A stretch of 64,000 bases of DNA from Psilocybe azurescens. Its lineage: Eukaryota > Basidiomycota > Agaricomycetes > Agaricales > Agrocybaceae. A model generated the notes under the pieces. It ran no database searches, was not told where the DNA came from, and was given only the letters and a program-made list of their open reading frames with translations. Every line of letters starts with the position of its first letter. Positions within the stretch are counted from its first letter, which is position 1. Location: the NCBI GenBank assembly GCA_023853785.1, contig JAJIRX010000866.1, positions 1 to 64,000 on the forward strand. Reading direction: 5' to 3'. Position numbers and translations under genes: made by a program. Below, piece by piece: positions 20,401 to 31,830 of this stretch.

Positions 20401-22728
20401 GACGATCCTGGTTAGTACAAATCACCGCCGTATCTTCTTTCTTACTTACTTTTGGTTGCTTTAATTGCACAGATATCATCCAGGGTATAAATCGATCGAA
20501 CAACCCGGACATCCACGATGCCTCGAAACTGGAATCTCAAACCCAACCCCGCCCATTGGGCGATGCCTACCAGTCCCACTCACACCAGCACCAGCTCCCG
20601 CAGCCTTACTCGAATATGCCGTCGAGATCCACCGGTCCGGCCTTTCCGCTCGACCCCGACCAGGACTTAGGCCTCCCCAAGCGCCGCGACCCCGACGCCC
20701 TCCCGCCGCGCAACATCGTCGAGTCCCTGATGGGGCTAATTTATAAGCTCTTTGCGTCACTGGGCACGGACGGGGTGTTGTTCGGGATCAAGGCGGGCTT
20801 GTTGAGCGTCGTGCTCAGTTTGCCGAGTTTGATCAAGAGTTCTGCTGGGTTTGCGTACGGTGAGTAGGATTGTTTGCTATTGTAAAATAAAATGATCTAT
20901 TTATCTTATGGATATGTGCACGATCAGACAATCGATTTATCTGGGGAATGTACGCTATTTCTTGCTCGTGGAATGCGGTTCTGTGTAGCTGATTGTGTTG
21001 CTTTCGTGTAGATTCATGGGACAGGTGACGATCGCCCGCTTTCGAGGAGACACTATCTTCGGGATATCTGCGAGGATTATCAGCACCTTCTTTGGCGCTA
21101 TCATGGGCATGCTCATATGGTATGATTCATCGACAGCCGTTTCAATCGTGACCTGATATATATCTTTGCCCCTGCTTTTAGGTACATCTCGTGTGGTTCA
21201 GGCAAAGGAAATCCATATGGTCTTGCAGCCGTCTGCGCTGTCACATTCCCGTTCTTTTTCTTTGCGAGGCTATACTGGCCTATACCACCTATGCGCAATA
21301 TCGTGTTTTTTGTGACGATAATCTTGGTGGGTAGAGTCCATTATTTCCGTGTTCTTGGAGACCCCCACTTGTTAGTTCCTGGCTGAAGATGTCTTCGCAT
21401 ATGAAGGTTATTGGATATTCGTACCAGGATGAGCATATTGCTTTACCGGGTGCGCCTGGAGTGGGATGGCCCGTCGCGTGGGTATGTTCAAATCGGCCGC
21501 GTTCATTGGCCACACATTTAATTTAACGATTTGTTGGCAGAAACGATTTACCCTCGTCACTGCAGGTGTCATAGCAGCATTGTACGTTCTCTCGGATTCT
21601 CCATATAAGACAGAATACATGATTGATGGATCGTATCTTCGCTCCAGCGTAGCATCATTCTTCCCACCATCGACAACGATCCGTCTGTATCAGCGTAGAC
21701 TTCTCGCGACGACTTCTTCAGAGCTTGGTACAATCTACTGTGCCATTATATCATTCGCCAATACGAAGCACGAAGCAGAGATTCAAGAGATCGTGTCAAG
21801 TTTGCTCGCAGTGCGCAATAAACTCGCGAAGTCGGCTGGATTGAGGAACAATGTCGTCTATGAGGTGAGAGTTATATCGAGGCGTATTCTAAGGCGCTAA
21901 TGTAATGAAACCCACCCTTCTGTTCTACAGTTTTCCTTGAAAGGACGCTGGCCTGCTGACCGATATCAAAAGATTGCGGATTTGCAAGTGTACGAATTTT
22001 TCTTTTGTCGGCTTATCAGATGCGTGCTGATGTGGCTTATTTAGAGGGATCTCATACTGTCTTTCCCATCTCATGTCGGTGTTGGAGCATCTGGAGCCGG
22101 CATGGTCCCGTGCATTCCTTAGAAGAACGCGTTTTATGGACCCCGGATTCCAAGGCGATGTCCTTGCTGTAATTTGTACGAAACCTCCTTCGATTCCATC
22201 CGTTCATTGACAAGAAACGTTACATTTTGATACAAATAGCGATGATATCATCGTCGCTGCGCACAGGAAATCCTCTTCCCCAGATCACACCGTGTCCGCT
22301 CATAGATCGGTTCCTACTCAAGTATCATGGATTAGACGTAATACATAAAGACGCTGAAGAGGACTACGGACTTCCACGATCATTATCTATCGATACGCTG
22401 AAGGACGAACAATATCTGTACGTTTCCGGCACTTGTCTCTGATTATCTATCGTGCCTATCTGAGAGCTATTCACTACCTTATAGGATGTTCTCCGTTGGG
22501 ATCTCAACGGCGTTCGGAATAATTAACCGCCTTGATCGTCTGATGATAGCAGTGAAAGAGATCGTGGGTGAGCAATATCATATTCACGGCGTCGGTTTCG
22601 TGCGGGCGCCGATGCCCAGCGACCATTGGATGAATACGGACGGTAAAATGGGCGGTGGTGGTGGAGTAGAGTTGGGGCCAAGAACTAATACGGTGCATTT
22701 TGACGAACCTGTGCAGTTTCAGGCATAA
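17419..22728 (+). CDS. ArAE/DUF2421-type multi-span membrane transporter (putative ER/plasma-membrane aromatic-acid exporter family)
   Basis: A large intron-rich gene. The N-terminal half carries several membrane spans (LVLFVIPSVEVILGQAGFLI; EREILILVFVCITWA; AVPSIIIGVFIFVGCSALLA), matching fungal proteins with a six-span ArAE_2_N-like domain. The middle is a cytosolic linker with a His-rich stretch near 19050-19150. A charged helix (EVRVEKIREVRKEVARVLEE) follows, then HRYLFNCFVYQYNLLQI and LWTPVERVFSWKPW. The second membrane half has GVLFGIKAGLLSVVLSLPSL and RNIVFFVTIIL, then a C-terminal DUF2421-like region ending FDEPVQFQA at 22728. Introns can be placed at, for example, 19316-19422 and 19720-19809. 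The start could also be the in-frame ATG at 17497. There is a single-base frame break with no GT donor between 18421 and 18475, after FTTRLADTLSP and before ISMLSLHSN, so the gene is either damaged or mis-assembled there. Confidence 0.8.
20165..20217 (+). repeat. CT microsatellite inside a transporter intron
   Basis: A (ct)n/(tttc)n tract lies between the GTGCGT donor near 20161 and the TTTAG acceptor near 20278. It lengthens the intron's polypyrimidine region. Confidence 0.85.
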
Positions 22729-23043
22729 TGATTTATACGGGATATGGAATTTGGAAATTTAGAGATAAAAGGGTGTTATGATCTATCGGTAATGTTTTTA
22801 GTGATATAGTTTTTGTTTTATTTTTGGATAGAATATAGTCTATTTGTGACGACGACACCGACTTTTGCTGTGCTGAAAAGTACATGCAGTAATCAACCCA
22901 TGAACGGTCAGAGTAGGTCATTCGTTTCGATTACCGATGCTAGCTAATGGATAGATTTTGTCGTTGAATATAATCGGATCAACGTGTTGATCCGTTTCAT
23001 GTTGTCGCTCAAGGGTCCGAGAAATTGCTGTCGTTGCCGAACA
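22729..23043. other. convergent 3' intergenic region
   Basis: The short gap between the 3' ends of the plus-strand transporter and the minus-strand prenyltransferase contains the 3' UTRs. No gene was seen. Confidence 0.5.
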
Positions 23044-24012
23044 TTACTTTCCACCTCGCATTTCGCGGACGGCGAAGCTGGCTACAGCATCAAGCCAGTC
23101 ACCTTCATTTAACTCCGGCCAAAGCTTGTTAATAAAGTGAAGCTCTGCCGTTTGGGTGTCCCACAAGAAGAAACCGCTCGTGCTATATTACGAGCAATAT
23201 AAATCAGATAATATTCGTTGATTAATTTATTAGGCCAGAAAACGTACCGGCGCTCTGATGTCCTGACTATGAGGTCTACAGGTGGCACGCCCACACTTGC
23301 ACAGAAAGTGCCCCTACTAATGGCATCTTCGGTGATCTCCTCACCTCTAGCCAGGGCGCTATTGACCGATCGTACAATCTCGTCACGTCCACCATAGCCA
23401 ACTGCAACCTGCAGATATAGTCGCGAATACATACCGGTCGTTTCTTCCAAGAGCTCGATTGAATCCAAAAGCTCTCGTGGAAGGCCATCTCGGCTTCCGA
23501 TAACACGCACACGTATTTGGAAAAGGTGAACAATGGAAGTGTATGCAAGACTTCTGAACTCGGCTGTCATTAAACGGAACAGGCCATCGAGCTCCTCCTG
23601 GGTACGTTTGAAATTCTCGGCAGAGAATGCCCAAACGGTGAGGTATTGGGGACCAAGACTTTTGTGTGAGTATTTTGCAGCATTTGGCATGAATCGCAAC
23701 CACCATTCGAGAATGTTGCCTGCAGTTTGAGCACCCCGTTGGTGGCCGACTATGATTGGCTGCCCTAGATTTCGAGCGTAACGACGATTACCATCCATGA
23801 CGAACCCAACTGGAGTAAGTAGTGAATAACGAGAGTAATAGGGTGGAAAATTCATGAAACGTACTATGTAACGGCATCTTTACCTCGTCCCCATTAAATG
23901 TCATACTTTCCTTCAGTTGGGTTCTCCAGCACGAGACCGTGTCGACGACATTTTGACGTATGGATTCAAGTGTTAGCGCAAATAATCGTCCAGGAAGCTG
24001 TAGCCATGGCAT
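23044..24012 (-). CDS. cis-prenyltransferase (dehydrodolichyl diphosphate synthase, Rer2/Srt1 type)
   Basis: It adds isopentenyl units in cis to farnesyl diphosphate to make the dolichol precursor for protein glycosylation, at the ER. Exon 1 (24012-23907, MPWLQLPGRLFAL) ends at a GTATGA donor. The next exon starts at 23809 with GFVMDGNRRYAR, the P-loop-like first motif of the family. Later motifs are TVWAFSAENFKR, VAVGYGGRDEIV and PPVDLIVRTS. A final intron (CG|GTACGT ... ATAG) leads to TSGFFLWDTQTAELHF and LWPELNEGDW, and the stop is at 23044. That exon supplies the substrate-binding arginine/serine region, as expected. The donor at 23906 keeps frame, while the alternative donor 22 bases further on does not. 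Upstream, the frame stays open into the MpaB-like exons, so the start at 24012 is a choice and a fusion is possible. Confidence 0.82.
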
Positions 24013-25621
24013 TAGCCGTCCTGCAGACCAGCGTGATTGGGAAGCGGCTTGTGCGGAGTTCAACTGTGTGGCCAAAATGCGAACAAGAACTGCTTGTAAG
24101 AAAGGTCTTCCATCCTTTCCGGACTCCAACCAAAGTAGATAAGAGGGAAGTTCATAAGCAATTGCTTCTTCGGATTTCGGGGCGGATGTGTCTCCCTTGG
24201 AGTACACGGGTTTGTCGGATAATATATCCATCGAATGAATTGCTTGCAAAGACGACTATATGCCATCAGTAAAACCGAATGGACTAGATAAGCCAGATAT
24301 CTTACCATGAATATTGATCGCAGTTGGGGCTCCAGTACGAGAAGTAAACAAATCATTCCCCGCAGCGGAACCCACATCAACATGGGATATATGACCCATA
24401 GAACGGCAATTAGGATTTTCTGTATCGCCCGCTGCCACCACGTACTCAGGATTTTGAGCTGATACTTTTCACGAACTCGAGTGGGGAGCAAGTCGTAGCC
24501 AATCATGAGGGCAATTCTAACCAGGATAGCGGTGATAATGTTCTTCTTTGCAGATAGAACCGAACCCTCTACATTTTCGACAATGACACGAGTGAGCGAA
24601 TATCCGGCGTCTAAAATGTCCAAGCGTTGGTCGAAGGCTATCAGGAAGGAATCATAATCTTTTGATAGAAGGTCTTGAGGAACACCAATGCGCATTCCAG
24701 CACATGCGTACTCGAGCACAATGGTATCCTTGGCTCGCTTCGAGAGACTTGAAAAAATGTGTCAGACGCGATGGTCTTCGGTTGATAATAAAAAGTAACC
24801 CACGGCCTCCCGAAACGAGTCTGAAACGAGATGGTAGCCCAAGTCAAGGTGTACATTATGTACGCCTTCAGTTCGTCTATGTATCCATACGTCTCGACAT
24901 CTTCTGGAATACCAAGCTCTTCACGCATTTCGTCTGTGATAGCACCGTGGATATGACGATGCATCCATCGGAGCCAACTCGCAGTCTGCTCCTTTTCTTC
25001 CGATGTTCCGTTGAGAGCCATCTCAACATAGAGATAGGTCCGGAGAAGACGCGTCAATGGTCGGCTATAAAATTCGGAATGGAATTTAACCTATGAAATG
25101 TACTTCAAGCTACATAGAAATATGGCTGTAGAACTTTGAACGTACTGCAATGCTAATGCTAGTATTGTGTGCCTGCAGGAAGGGTATGCTTTAATGTACA
25201 TTCAACTAGGCGTGCTTATGACGCGACAGACCTGCAGTAGCAATGCGGTGATCGACGCGAAGAGACTTAGCGTAGCGCCAGCCTCAATCCTGAGGTCATC
25301 TAAGATATTAACTTCCATGAATCGTGGATATCGAGTGCGGATAATAGCTGGTCCTGCATATGAGGCGACGACGACGGCAAGGCAAGTCCTGTAGGCAAAA
25401 TATCCTCGATACAATGGACTGAGAATGACCAGCAGGAGGACCAAGCGGAAGCTACTCCTGATATCCAACGCTTTTGGCATGAGAGCGAAGAATGTTGAAC
25501 CATCGGATTCAGTGGGCCCCGAGACTTTCTCGCTAGAGGAAGTAAAGTCCTTGCCCTCTTCGGCGAGGAACAGCAAAGAGGTCTTTGGGGAGATGGTTGG
25601 ACGTGCCACTGTGGAGGCCAT
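24013..25621 (-). CDS. MpaB/rubber-oxygenase-like (DUF2236) ER-bound oxygenase
   Basis: The start at 25621 (MASTVARPTISPKTSLLFL) leads to a hydrophobic N-terminal region (FRLVLLLVILSPLYRGYFAY), a likely membrane anchor. After introns at about 25233-25145 and 25070 comes the conserved block RLLRTYLYVEMALNGTSEEK...WMHRHIHG...YGYIDELKAYI, which fits the MpaB/Lcp catalytic fold. Further exons read YACAGMRIGVPQDLL, DILDAGYSLTR and a membrane-like LKILSTWWQ...VLWVIYPMLMWVPLRG. A donor near 24304 leads into an exon (HSMDILSDKPVYSKG...SYLLWLESGKDGRPF) that runs without stop into the prenyltransferase. Where this gene ends is therefore not clear. I give 24013 as a nominal boundary. The family call is moderate because I could not inspect the haem-ligand histidines with certainty. 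Confidence 0.5.
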
Positions 25622-27279
25622 TGGAAATGCTGGGGTATGAAGATGAGAGTTACGAAGATGTATGCCTCTCTTTTCGGCTTTTTAAGCTTTAATCTAAAAA
25701 AGGCATATGGTCTCATTCTACGCCGAGCGGTCCTCAGCGGTCTTCAGGGGCATGGCATAGTGTGCACAGTTGTGCCCTGACGATCTTCGCATCAAATCTC
25801 ATATGACGTTGCGTGGACTATGCAATCAATTACTAAGATTGAAACCCATCGGTACTACAAAATCTTCTTTATATCATCGATGTATATGTGTATATGACTT
25901 TTGGGTATATACAGTCTTGGATGGTCGGACTGTACTGTGTAATACGTCGTGTTTGGCACAAACAATGGCGTGAACAATCGTTATTGCCATGAAAGTAATT
26001 GGATGTTTAACCATGGCACCGTATGTGCAGACGAGTATGGCGCAAACGAACTTTACCAAGCCAGCGCAAATAACGGGTTGACAACGGGCCTCAGAATAAC
26101 ACGATGAGATCATAGCGGCCGCGGTATTAACTGCACCTTTCGTCCGTGCCTCCGGCTTGTACGACAGCCCAATAGCGGCAAGCACTTCATATGAAGCACT
26201 AACTGAACTAATATCTATTATCACCTCTCGCCGGGCCTGCATCAGTGTTTGACACTTTCCATTACTCCGATGGAATCGTTATTACGAAACTGTGCTGCTA
26301 CTAGAGTATGATGCGAGTACTTGTCCAACACAAACTGTGGGAAAGTTTCGAGCATATCCTAACTGGAAAATGTCAAATTCCGTCCGTCAACTTCAACTTG
26401 TCAATGTCTACCAAATGTCTACAATGGACATTTAGATGCGCAATTCCGCCACACTCGGAAAGCCGAGAGTTTGGGTAGATACTCTGGCCTAGGTCAAGGC
26501 GTCTTAGCCTTCCTGCATAAATCAAAAAAGATTCAAAAAAAGTCAAAAAAGTAAAGGGACACTACGTAGTACCGCTGAGATATCAATTCACCGGAGACCG
26601 TCTACATTTGGAGCTCTGAGCGGTTTTTGTATTCGCGATGTCGAGATGCGTGTATTGAAAGCTTTTCCCTTGACAAATTCCATAGACTGTTGGTTTGTCG
26701 GTTTTGTCCTGATTAATCGGCAGTCATACGAGTGAGCGTCGGGGATCATCATAGTTGTATTAAGCTGTTTCCTTGCTGCTCGGTACGTTGACCATGGCCA
26801 TCCAGGACGCCAAAGCCGATAACCCCGGAGAAGGGACTAGATTTACCTCGGCCATTTCCCATCCTGGAATAGTATCAGGACAAGCTAACAGAAGGAACAG
26901 ACTCGTTTGGTGTTTACATGTTCATTGAAATAAGATACAGGTAACTCACCACCATACATCCTGACGCTAATTTCCTGTTCGTCTTCAGATGTTAATGAGT
27001 TAAGGAAGGTAAAAGGATTCGCCCACAGAATTACGAGCGATGCTCCTCATACATATTGCAGCACATGCAATGTGAAGCTACCGAAAAGCACGCCGAACAA
27101 ACGCAACGGAACACTTGAGCGATACCATTCCATTGAGCAGGCTGACGTTTGTTCGGATGAGAACCACGAGAAAGGACAGTGAGCACGCATAGAATAATGA
27201 CACAGAAAGCAGCCTGTATTTGAAAAAAAAAATTGTCACATGGGCACGCCTTCTGTTCTCCAGGATATCGGACACAGTT
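25622..27279. other. intergenic region with promoter of the MpaB-like gene
   Basis: A minus-strand frame of 122 codons at 25874-26242 (MQARREVIIDISSV) has hydrophobic stretches but no recognised family and no typical splice context. The rest, 26250-27279, shows nothing I can support. There are A-rich runs (aaaaaagtcaaaaaag) near 26525-26550. Confidence 0.35.
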
Positions 27280-28247
27280 GAGGAAGAGGAAGCCCGCCTA
27301 CGATGTCCTATGATGTCTACACCAGAAATCCCAATCTCAGTTGATGTCCAACGAGGTATCATTAACGCCAGCGTCAATGCTGCGATGCTTCTCAATTTCC
27401 TCATGGGCAGGTCTAATAATCTACAGCGAGCATCATTGCCTCAAACTGACGATAGGCATTTATGATTTTATCAAAGTTGTCATAACTGTCCCAACAGATA
27501 TGGAGATGCTACCATGTCTGGGGACAGTCGTTCGCGGTAATCCTGGTCCCCCTGATTCTTTTCGTTGGGGAACTCGGTGAGTTCTACGAAAACCCGAAAA
27601 GCGTCTTGCATGGGAATTGACTTTCACCACTGAAATACCATAACAAGTCTTTTCGTTATAGCAATGGTGTTGGTAGAATTAAACAGCCTGCAAACCAATG
27701 TCGCAAACCTCTACCTACCAGACAAATTTCAAGTGCTTCTATGTTCGTGCTTCTGAGCACTACAGCGATTACCACATTTCTAATCGGGTACAGAATACAT
27801 TCCGCCTCTGGTTGGGATCATTCCCTCCAAAAGACTATTCAGTCATATTGTGCTATTGATCATGGAGTCAGCCGCGGGGATCAGCATTGCCAGGGCATTT
27901 GGCTTTCGTGCTGTGTCAAGTCGCTTCAGGGTGGCCCTTGATTCATTGGGGTGGGGGATCTTCTAGTCTCTAGAAAATTATATGGTAATGTTCTCCACCA
28001 TGACAGGGAGTTGGTCTTGTAAGTTGAAAATAGTAATCTACGTGATCTTTCATTCGGGATGTTTGATGTCAGTGAAACCTTTATAACGGCATACCAATAA
28101 CAAAATATTAATTGCAGAGCAGAATCTTGAAGGTGGATGCCATGGAATTGCATTCGTTAATAACAAAAAGCGTGGACTCCCCTCTGCCATCATCGTATCG
28201 TCCGTGATCGCTCTCGTTGCACTCACTCCTCTACTTGCTCTTTTCTG
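27280..28247 (+). pseudogene. seven-helix fungal membrane-protein gene (DUF6533/DUF6534-like), probably decayed
   Basis: Pieces appear in the expected order. IWRCYHVWGQSFAVILVPLI (about 27500-27570) resembles the RCYVVW helix of the family and is followed by a GTGAGT donor. Next, FVLLSTTAITTFLIGYRI (about 27745-27800) is followed in a shifted frame by LFSHIVLLIMESAA, and last comes LPSAIIVSSVIALVALTPLL near 28170-28245. Each is a plausible membrane helix. Linking the pieces needs a frame change near 27815, and the frame feeding the first helix contains a TAA. I therefore regard it as a relic, although unusual splicing is possible. Function in this family is unknown. Confidence 0.4.
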
Positions 28248-28479
28248 ATTGTGAATCAAGTTCACTCGGCCTTTTGGCCCGCCAAAGGTGCGAATAAGGT
28301 GTGAATAAGAATCGCCATTCTGGCTGTCCGGACAGTCGCCAGTGAGTCGTTGTTGATAGAGTCCTCTTTTTCTCCAATTGCCGCAGAACGGGAAATGTTC
28401 TCCCATGCGAAGCGTGTGAAACTAAGACATCGTCGAGAAGCAATCAGAATTTCAGAAAGTTGTATTGTTCTCTACGGGT

Positions 28480-28911
28480 TTATCGTACGTCATCTATGTA
28501 TATTGCCGAGTTGATGGTTGTAACATGTCGCTGGCTTCGTTTCATTCCCGCTAGCTTATTTCGTATTGGCTACATGACATGCCAGGGCCTTCTCTTTATA
28601 CTGAGTCAAGGGATATAAAATTTGCGCGAAGAATAATGAATCCTTGGAACTTAGATAGGGGTTAGAGAAGAAACGACCATCATGCCTCTCTGAGTGATTA
28701 CCACTCACAGCAGCTTTCCAAACCTGCGTCTAAGGTGAAAGTTTATCGGTATCGGTCTACTAGTAGTATACAGCGTGGAGTGTACTGGAAGAGACCTTTT
28801 AGAGCTAATGTCAAAAAACAATTAGAATACAAAATACAGTGACGGGTATACATGAACAAATACAGCAAAGAAAGAGAAGACATGACGAAAAGTAAATGCA
28901 GCATCCACTAC
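28480..28911 (+). repeat. duplicated 3' flank of forkhead gene 1 (matches 45560-46020)
   Basis: Shared words include cgcttcgtttcg...ctcgctag (here ggcttcgtttcattcccgctag) and cagcttccaaacctgc. The match continues up to the forkhead stop codons, showing that the duplicated unit extends 3' of the gene. No coding sequence was seen. Confidence 0.65.
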
Positions 28912-30361
28912 TCAACCAGCCAGAGCGTCAGAATACCAGAGAGTTGGACTTGGTACACGTCCAACTAATCCTGTCTTGGTTTCTTCGATCCATCGGGTTT
29001 TGTGGGCAGCATCGTCGTATGAGGTCTCGGACGAGCTACGGCGACGCTTCGTGGCGGGAACCTTCAGTTCCCGTTCAACATCGTGTGTAATCAAAACAGG
29101 AGGGGAGCGATTGAAAATGGGTTTTTGGTTTTGTGTGATATTTATCATAAGATACCCTCCCATAGTCGATGTTTTCCCTCCATACTGGTATCTACCATCA
29201 TGCCTGACAGAGGTAGGTACACAGGTCTGCAACAGAAAAGGCTACGTTGAGTAAGAATGTTGAGCAATCTGACATAATGATGGAAGGAATGAAACACTCA
29301 CGTTTCCTGAGTACTGGCCTGAGTCCTCTGCAGCGAGTTTGATGTAACTGTGCGGCACAGGGCTGAGGGTTATCGAAGAGCCGGACTCTGGGGAGCTGTA
29401 TTCGTGTCCAGAGTCAGACGAGACAGAACTGTCTATTTTCGTCGACTTCTTCTTCGCGGCTGCTTTGTTACCCGTGCCTTTGCTTATGTCGATGAGCCAA
29501 TAATCGCCCTTTCCACGCCTGGGATATGACCAATGTCGATATGGCTGTCGGAACATGTGCATATGCGACAGTTTATGTCTTATCGAGCGCTGTTTGATAT
29601 TGATTAGCACAGATACAAACCGCATATAACGCGCCCAGTTAAATACCATCCAACGCTTGTCAGGATCCATCCTCAAGATGGGATACCTGTCCTGAAGAGC
29701 ATCGTAGATCTGCTGTATTTTGAGCCTCTTTTCCGGGCTTGACCAAATCGCCAGCTGAATTGCTTGTTCAAGAGTCAACAATCTTGTTCCACAAAAAGGA
29801 TGGACACCAGGCCAGGACTTAAGATGAACGGGCTTATGGGGAGGTATGCCCAACGATCTACGTAGATACCGCTCTGTCTCACTGTGGCTGGGAAGAGTAT
29901 CATGCATTGAGTCGACCGGCTCGAAGATTGAGTGGGCCGCAGCTGCTTCTCGCTCAACTCCGCCCACCAACTCGCGTTGCTGTATCAAATATTTCAGTAC
30001 ATTATTTAGATGAAAACGTCATGGCGCGTACTCTGGAAGTTTGAGAGCGCCTCGTTGCACTTGCATCTGAGTGCATAAGCTGACGTTCCGTCGGAGGGTA
30101 GCTTGGAGTGCATGGATTTGTTGAGAGGGTGGCAGAATGTTGGACGCTCCCATCTGAAGAGTCCTTGAAGTAGTCTTGATTTATAATCTGAGAAATCCAG
30201 TCGTTATGCTCTGGAGAGGTTGATGGTGACCCATGAGATGATTGCCCTCCATAGCTGTCTTGTATCGGAGGAAGGATGACTGGGAAGGTCAATGGGGTTC
30301 CATGAGACGATTGCCCTCCATAAGGAATGTGGACATTGTTGGTGAGCTGGGTTCTGAACAT
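28912..30361 (-). CDS. forkhead-domain transcription factor, paralogue 1
   Basis: A nuclear DNA-binding regulator. The start at 30361 (MFRTQLTNNVHIPYGG) has two copies of a YGGQSSHG(T/S)P motif. After an intron (about 30022-29982) a conserved leader reads HSETERYLRRSLGIP and VHLKSWPGVHPF. The forkhead domain follows: LTLEQAIQLAIWSSPEKRLK, IQQIYDALQDRYP, RWM, an intron (GTATTTAACT...AACAG, about 29655-29592), then RSIRHKLSHMHMFRQ and YPRRGKGDYWLIDI. The recognition helix usually reads NSIRHNLS. Here the first Asn is Arg and the second is Lys. A basic KKKST segment and a Ser-rich linker follow, and a last exon (VPATKRRRSSSETSYDDAA) contains a nuclear-signal-like cluster. The stop is at 28912. 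Paralogue 3 at 46021 has the same exon plan. Confidence 0.8.
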
Positions 30362-30439
30362 TGTGAATGAATCTGTCGGGGATGGCTTAGAACGAGAAAC
30401 CGAAGAATAATGGATATGGCAGAGTGTTATCGATGAGGG

Positions 30440-30715
30440 GATCAAACCGTTGTTCAAGAGCGACGAATACTTGTGCAGCCGATTCTTATATTGGACTAAA
30501 TATAGTAGCGGACCCACAACCCAAATTGAAGCTCCGATGACATCAGGCGATTCAGCAAATCCACCAAGTTACTGGAACATGTCAATCACAGGCAGCCTAA
30601 AGTTTATTCTAGTAGAAGAACTTATTGTTGAGTCTCACGGAATATACGGCATGCCTGGTACAACCGAGATTCGAATACATAACACATCTGCAGCTCTCGA
30701 CGGCTAGTATTAGTC
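30440..30715 (-). promoter_or_regulatory. conserved 5' region of forkhead gene 1
   Basis: This upstream sequence is shared with 34890-35080 and 47510-47690. Common words are cttatattggactaaatata, cagcctaaagttta and agaacttattgt. Conservation is high although no coding frame is shared. It is either a retained promoter or simply the duplicated flank. Confidence 0.5.
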
Positions 30716-30949
30716 AGATCGTGCCAGCCTCAACAGTATTCCCGCGATCCGAAGGCACTCAATACGGTACCAAGAACATTTGCTTTGGCTAAACATGATG
30801 CTGGACCCTGTAAGAAGACGGTAGTTATACCTAAGACAATGGTTGATGGGTCTTTCCGCGTTCACCACCAATATTTTTGTGATTAGGAGACGTACCAGAT
30901 CCGCGGTGAGAATGATAATACCCAAAGAAAAATTAAAAGGAGCTAACGA

Positions 30950-31830
30950 AGAATAATAAAATGCACCATATGACTCTTAATGAACAATCAGAAAGAAGTT
31001 ACAACATCTGACCATTCGAGCTTCGAAACGTGTGCAAGTTGTACTGAACACGTACTAATTTTTGATCAATCAACGGATGCTATTGACCCACAACACCCGT
31101 TGTGGAATTTTATCCCATGCGCTATGCAGGATGACAGGTATAATTGGCGAATGTTATTTTATCGACTCTAATCTAACATCACCAAAGAACGAAGTCAACT
31201 TTAATTGTATTTGAGGCCTGTGGGCGAGCGTGAGGGCACTCAAGCGCCCATGAATTTCAAATAAACGATGATTTCGTCGTGGAGTAAGAATCCTCAGAAC
31301 CAGCATGATTGTGTTGGAAAGTGTACATACTGTATTCCCTATTATCTTTCGGAGGTCAATCCTGACTTGATTCTTGATCGCTATTTTTCTCAAACAGTAA
31401 ATCCCCTAATATAGCCGTCTATGGCCTTTATACGCATACAGCCTCCAAATATTCAACGGTGGGAAGATTTATCCCGGGCGAGTGTCCACGGGGTCTTATC
31501 CCTTTATCACTTCACCGACAGGGGCTTTTCTCTATCAGGGCGCTCCGTAGCGCTCCGTATACTCCTGATATCTTATTACAACTTACGTGGGTAAATATAG
31601 ATGGCAGTGGTGATCATCTTTGACGATCTGAGGATCGCAGGACCTAAGAATAGATGTAAATTCTTCTCCCGAAGTCATTTCCTTTTGCCTGGGCCTTATC
31701 TAAATGTACAATGTGTGATATTTTTTTCGAAGAAACTATGTTAGAATTTCATCGGATGATTGTGATCAAAACATGGGTCGGATGGCTTCATCATAATAAA
31801 AATAATACAAGGCTTCAAAGTTATTAGCAG
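30950..31830 (+). repeat. duplicated non-coding block (forkhead unit 1, upstream side)
   Basis: The block matches 35400-36160 and 48020-48790. Shared words include gcaccatatgactc, ttcgagcttcg, ggtataattggcgaatg, tgacgatctgaggatcgc and cccgaagtcatt. No open frame is conserved between copies. Confidence 0.8.
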
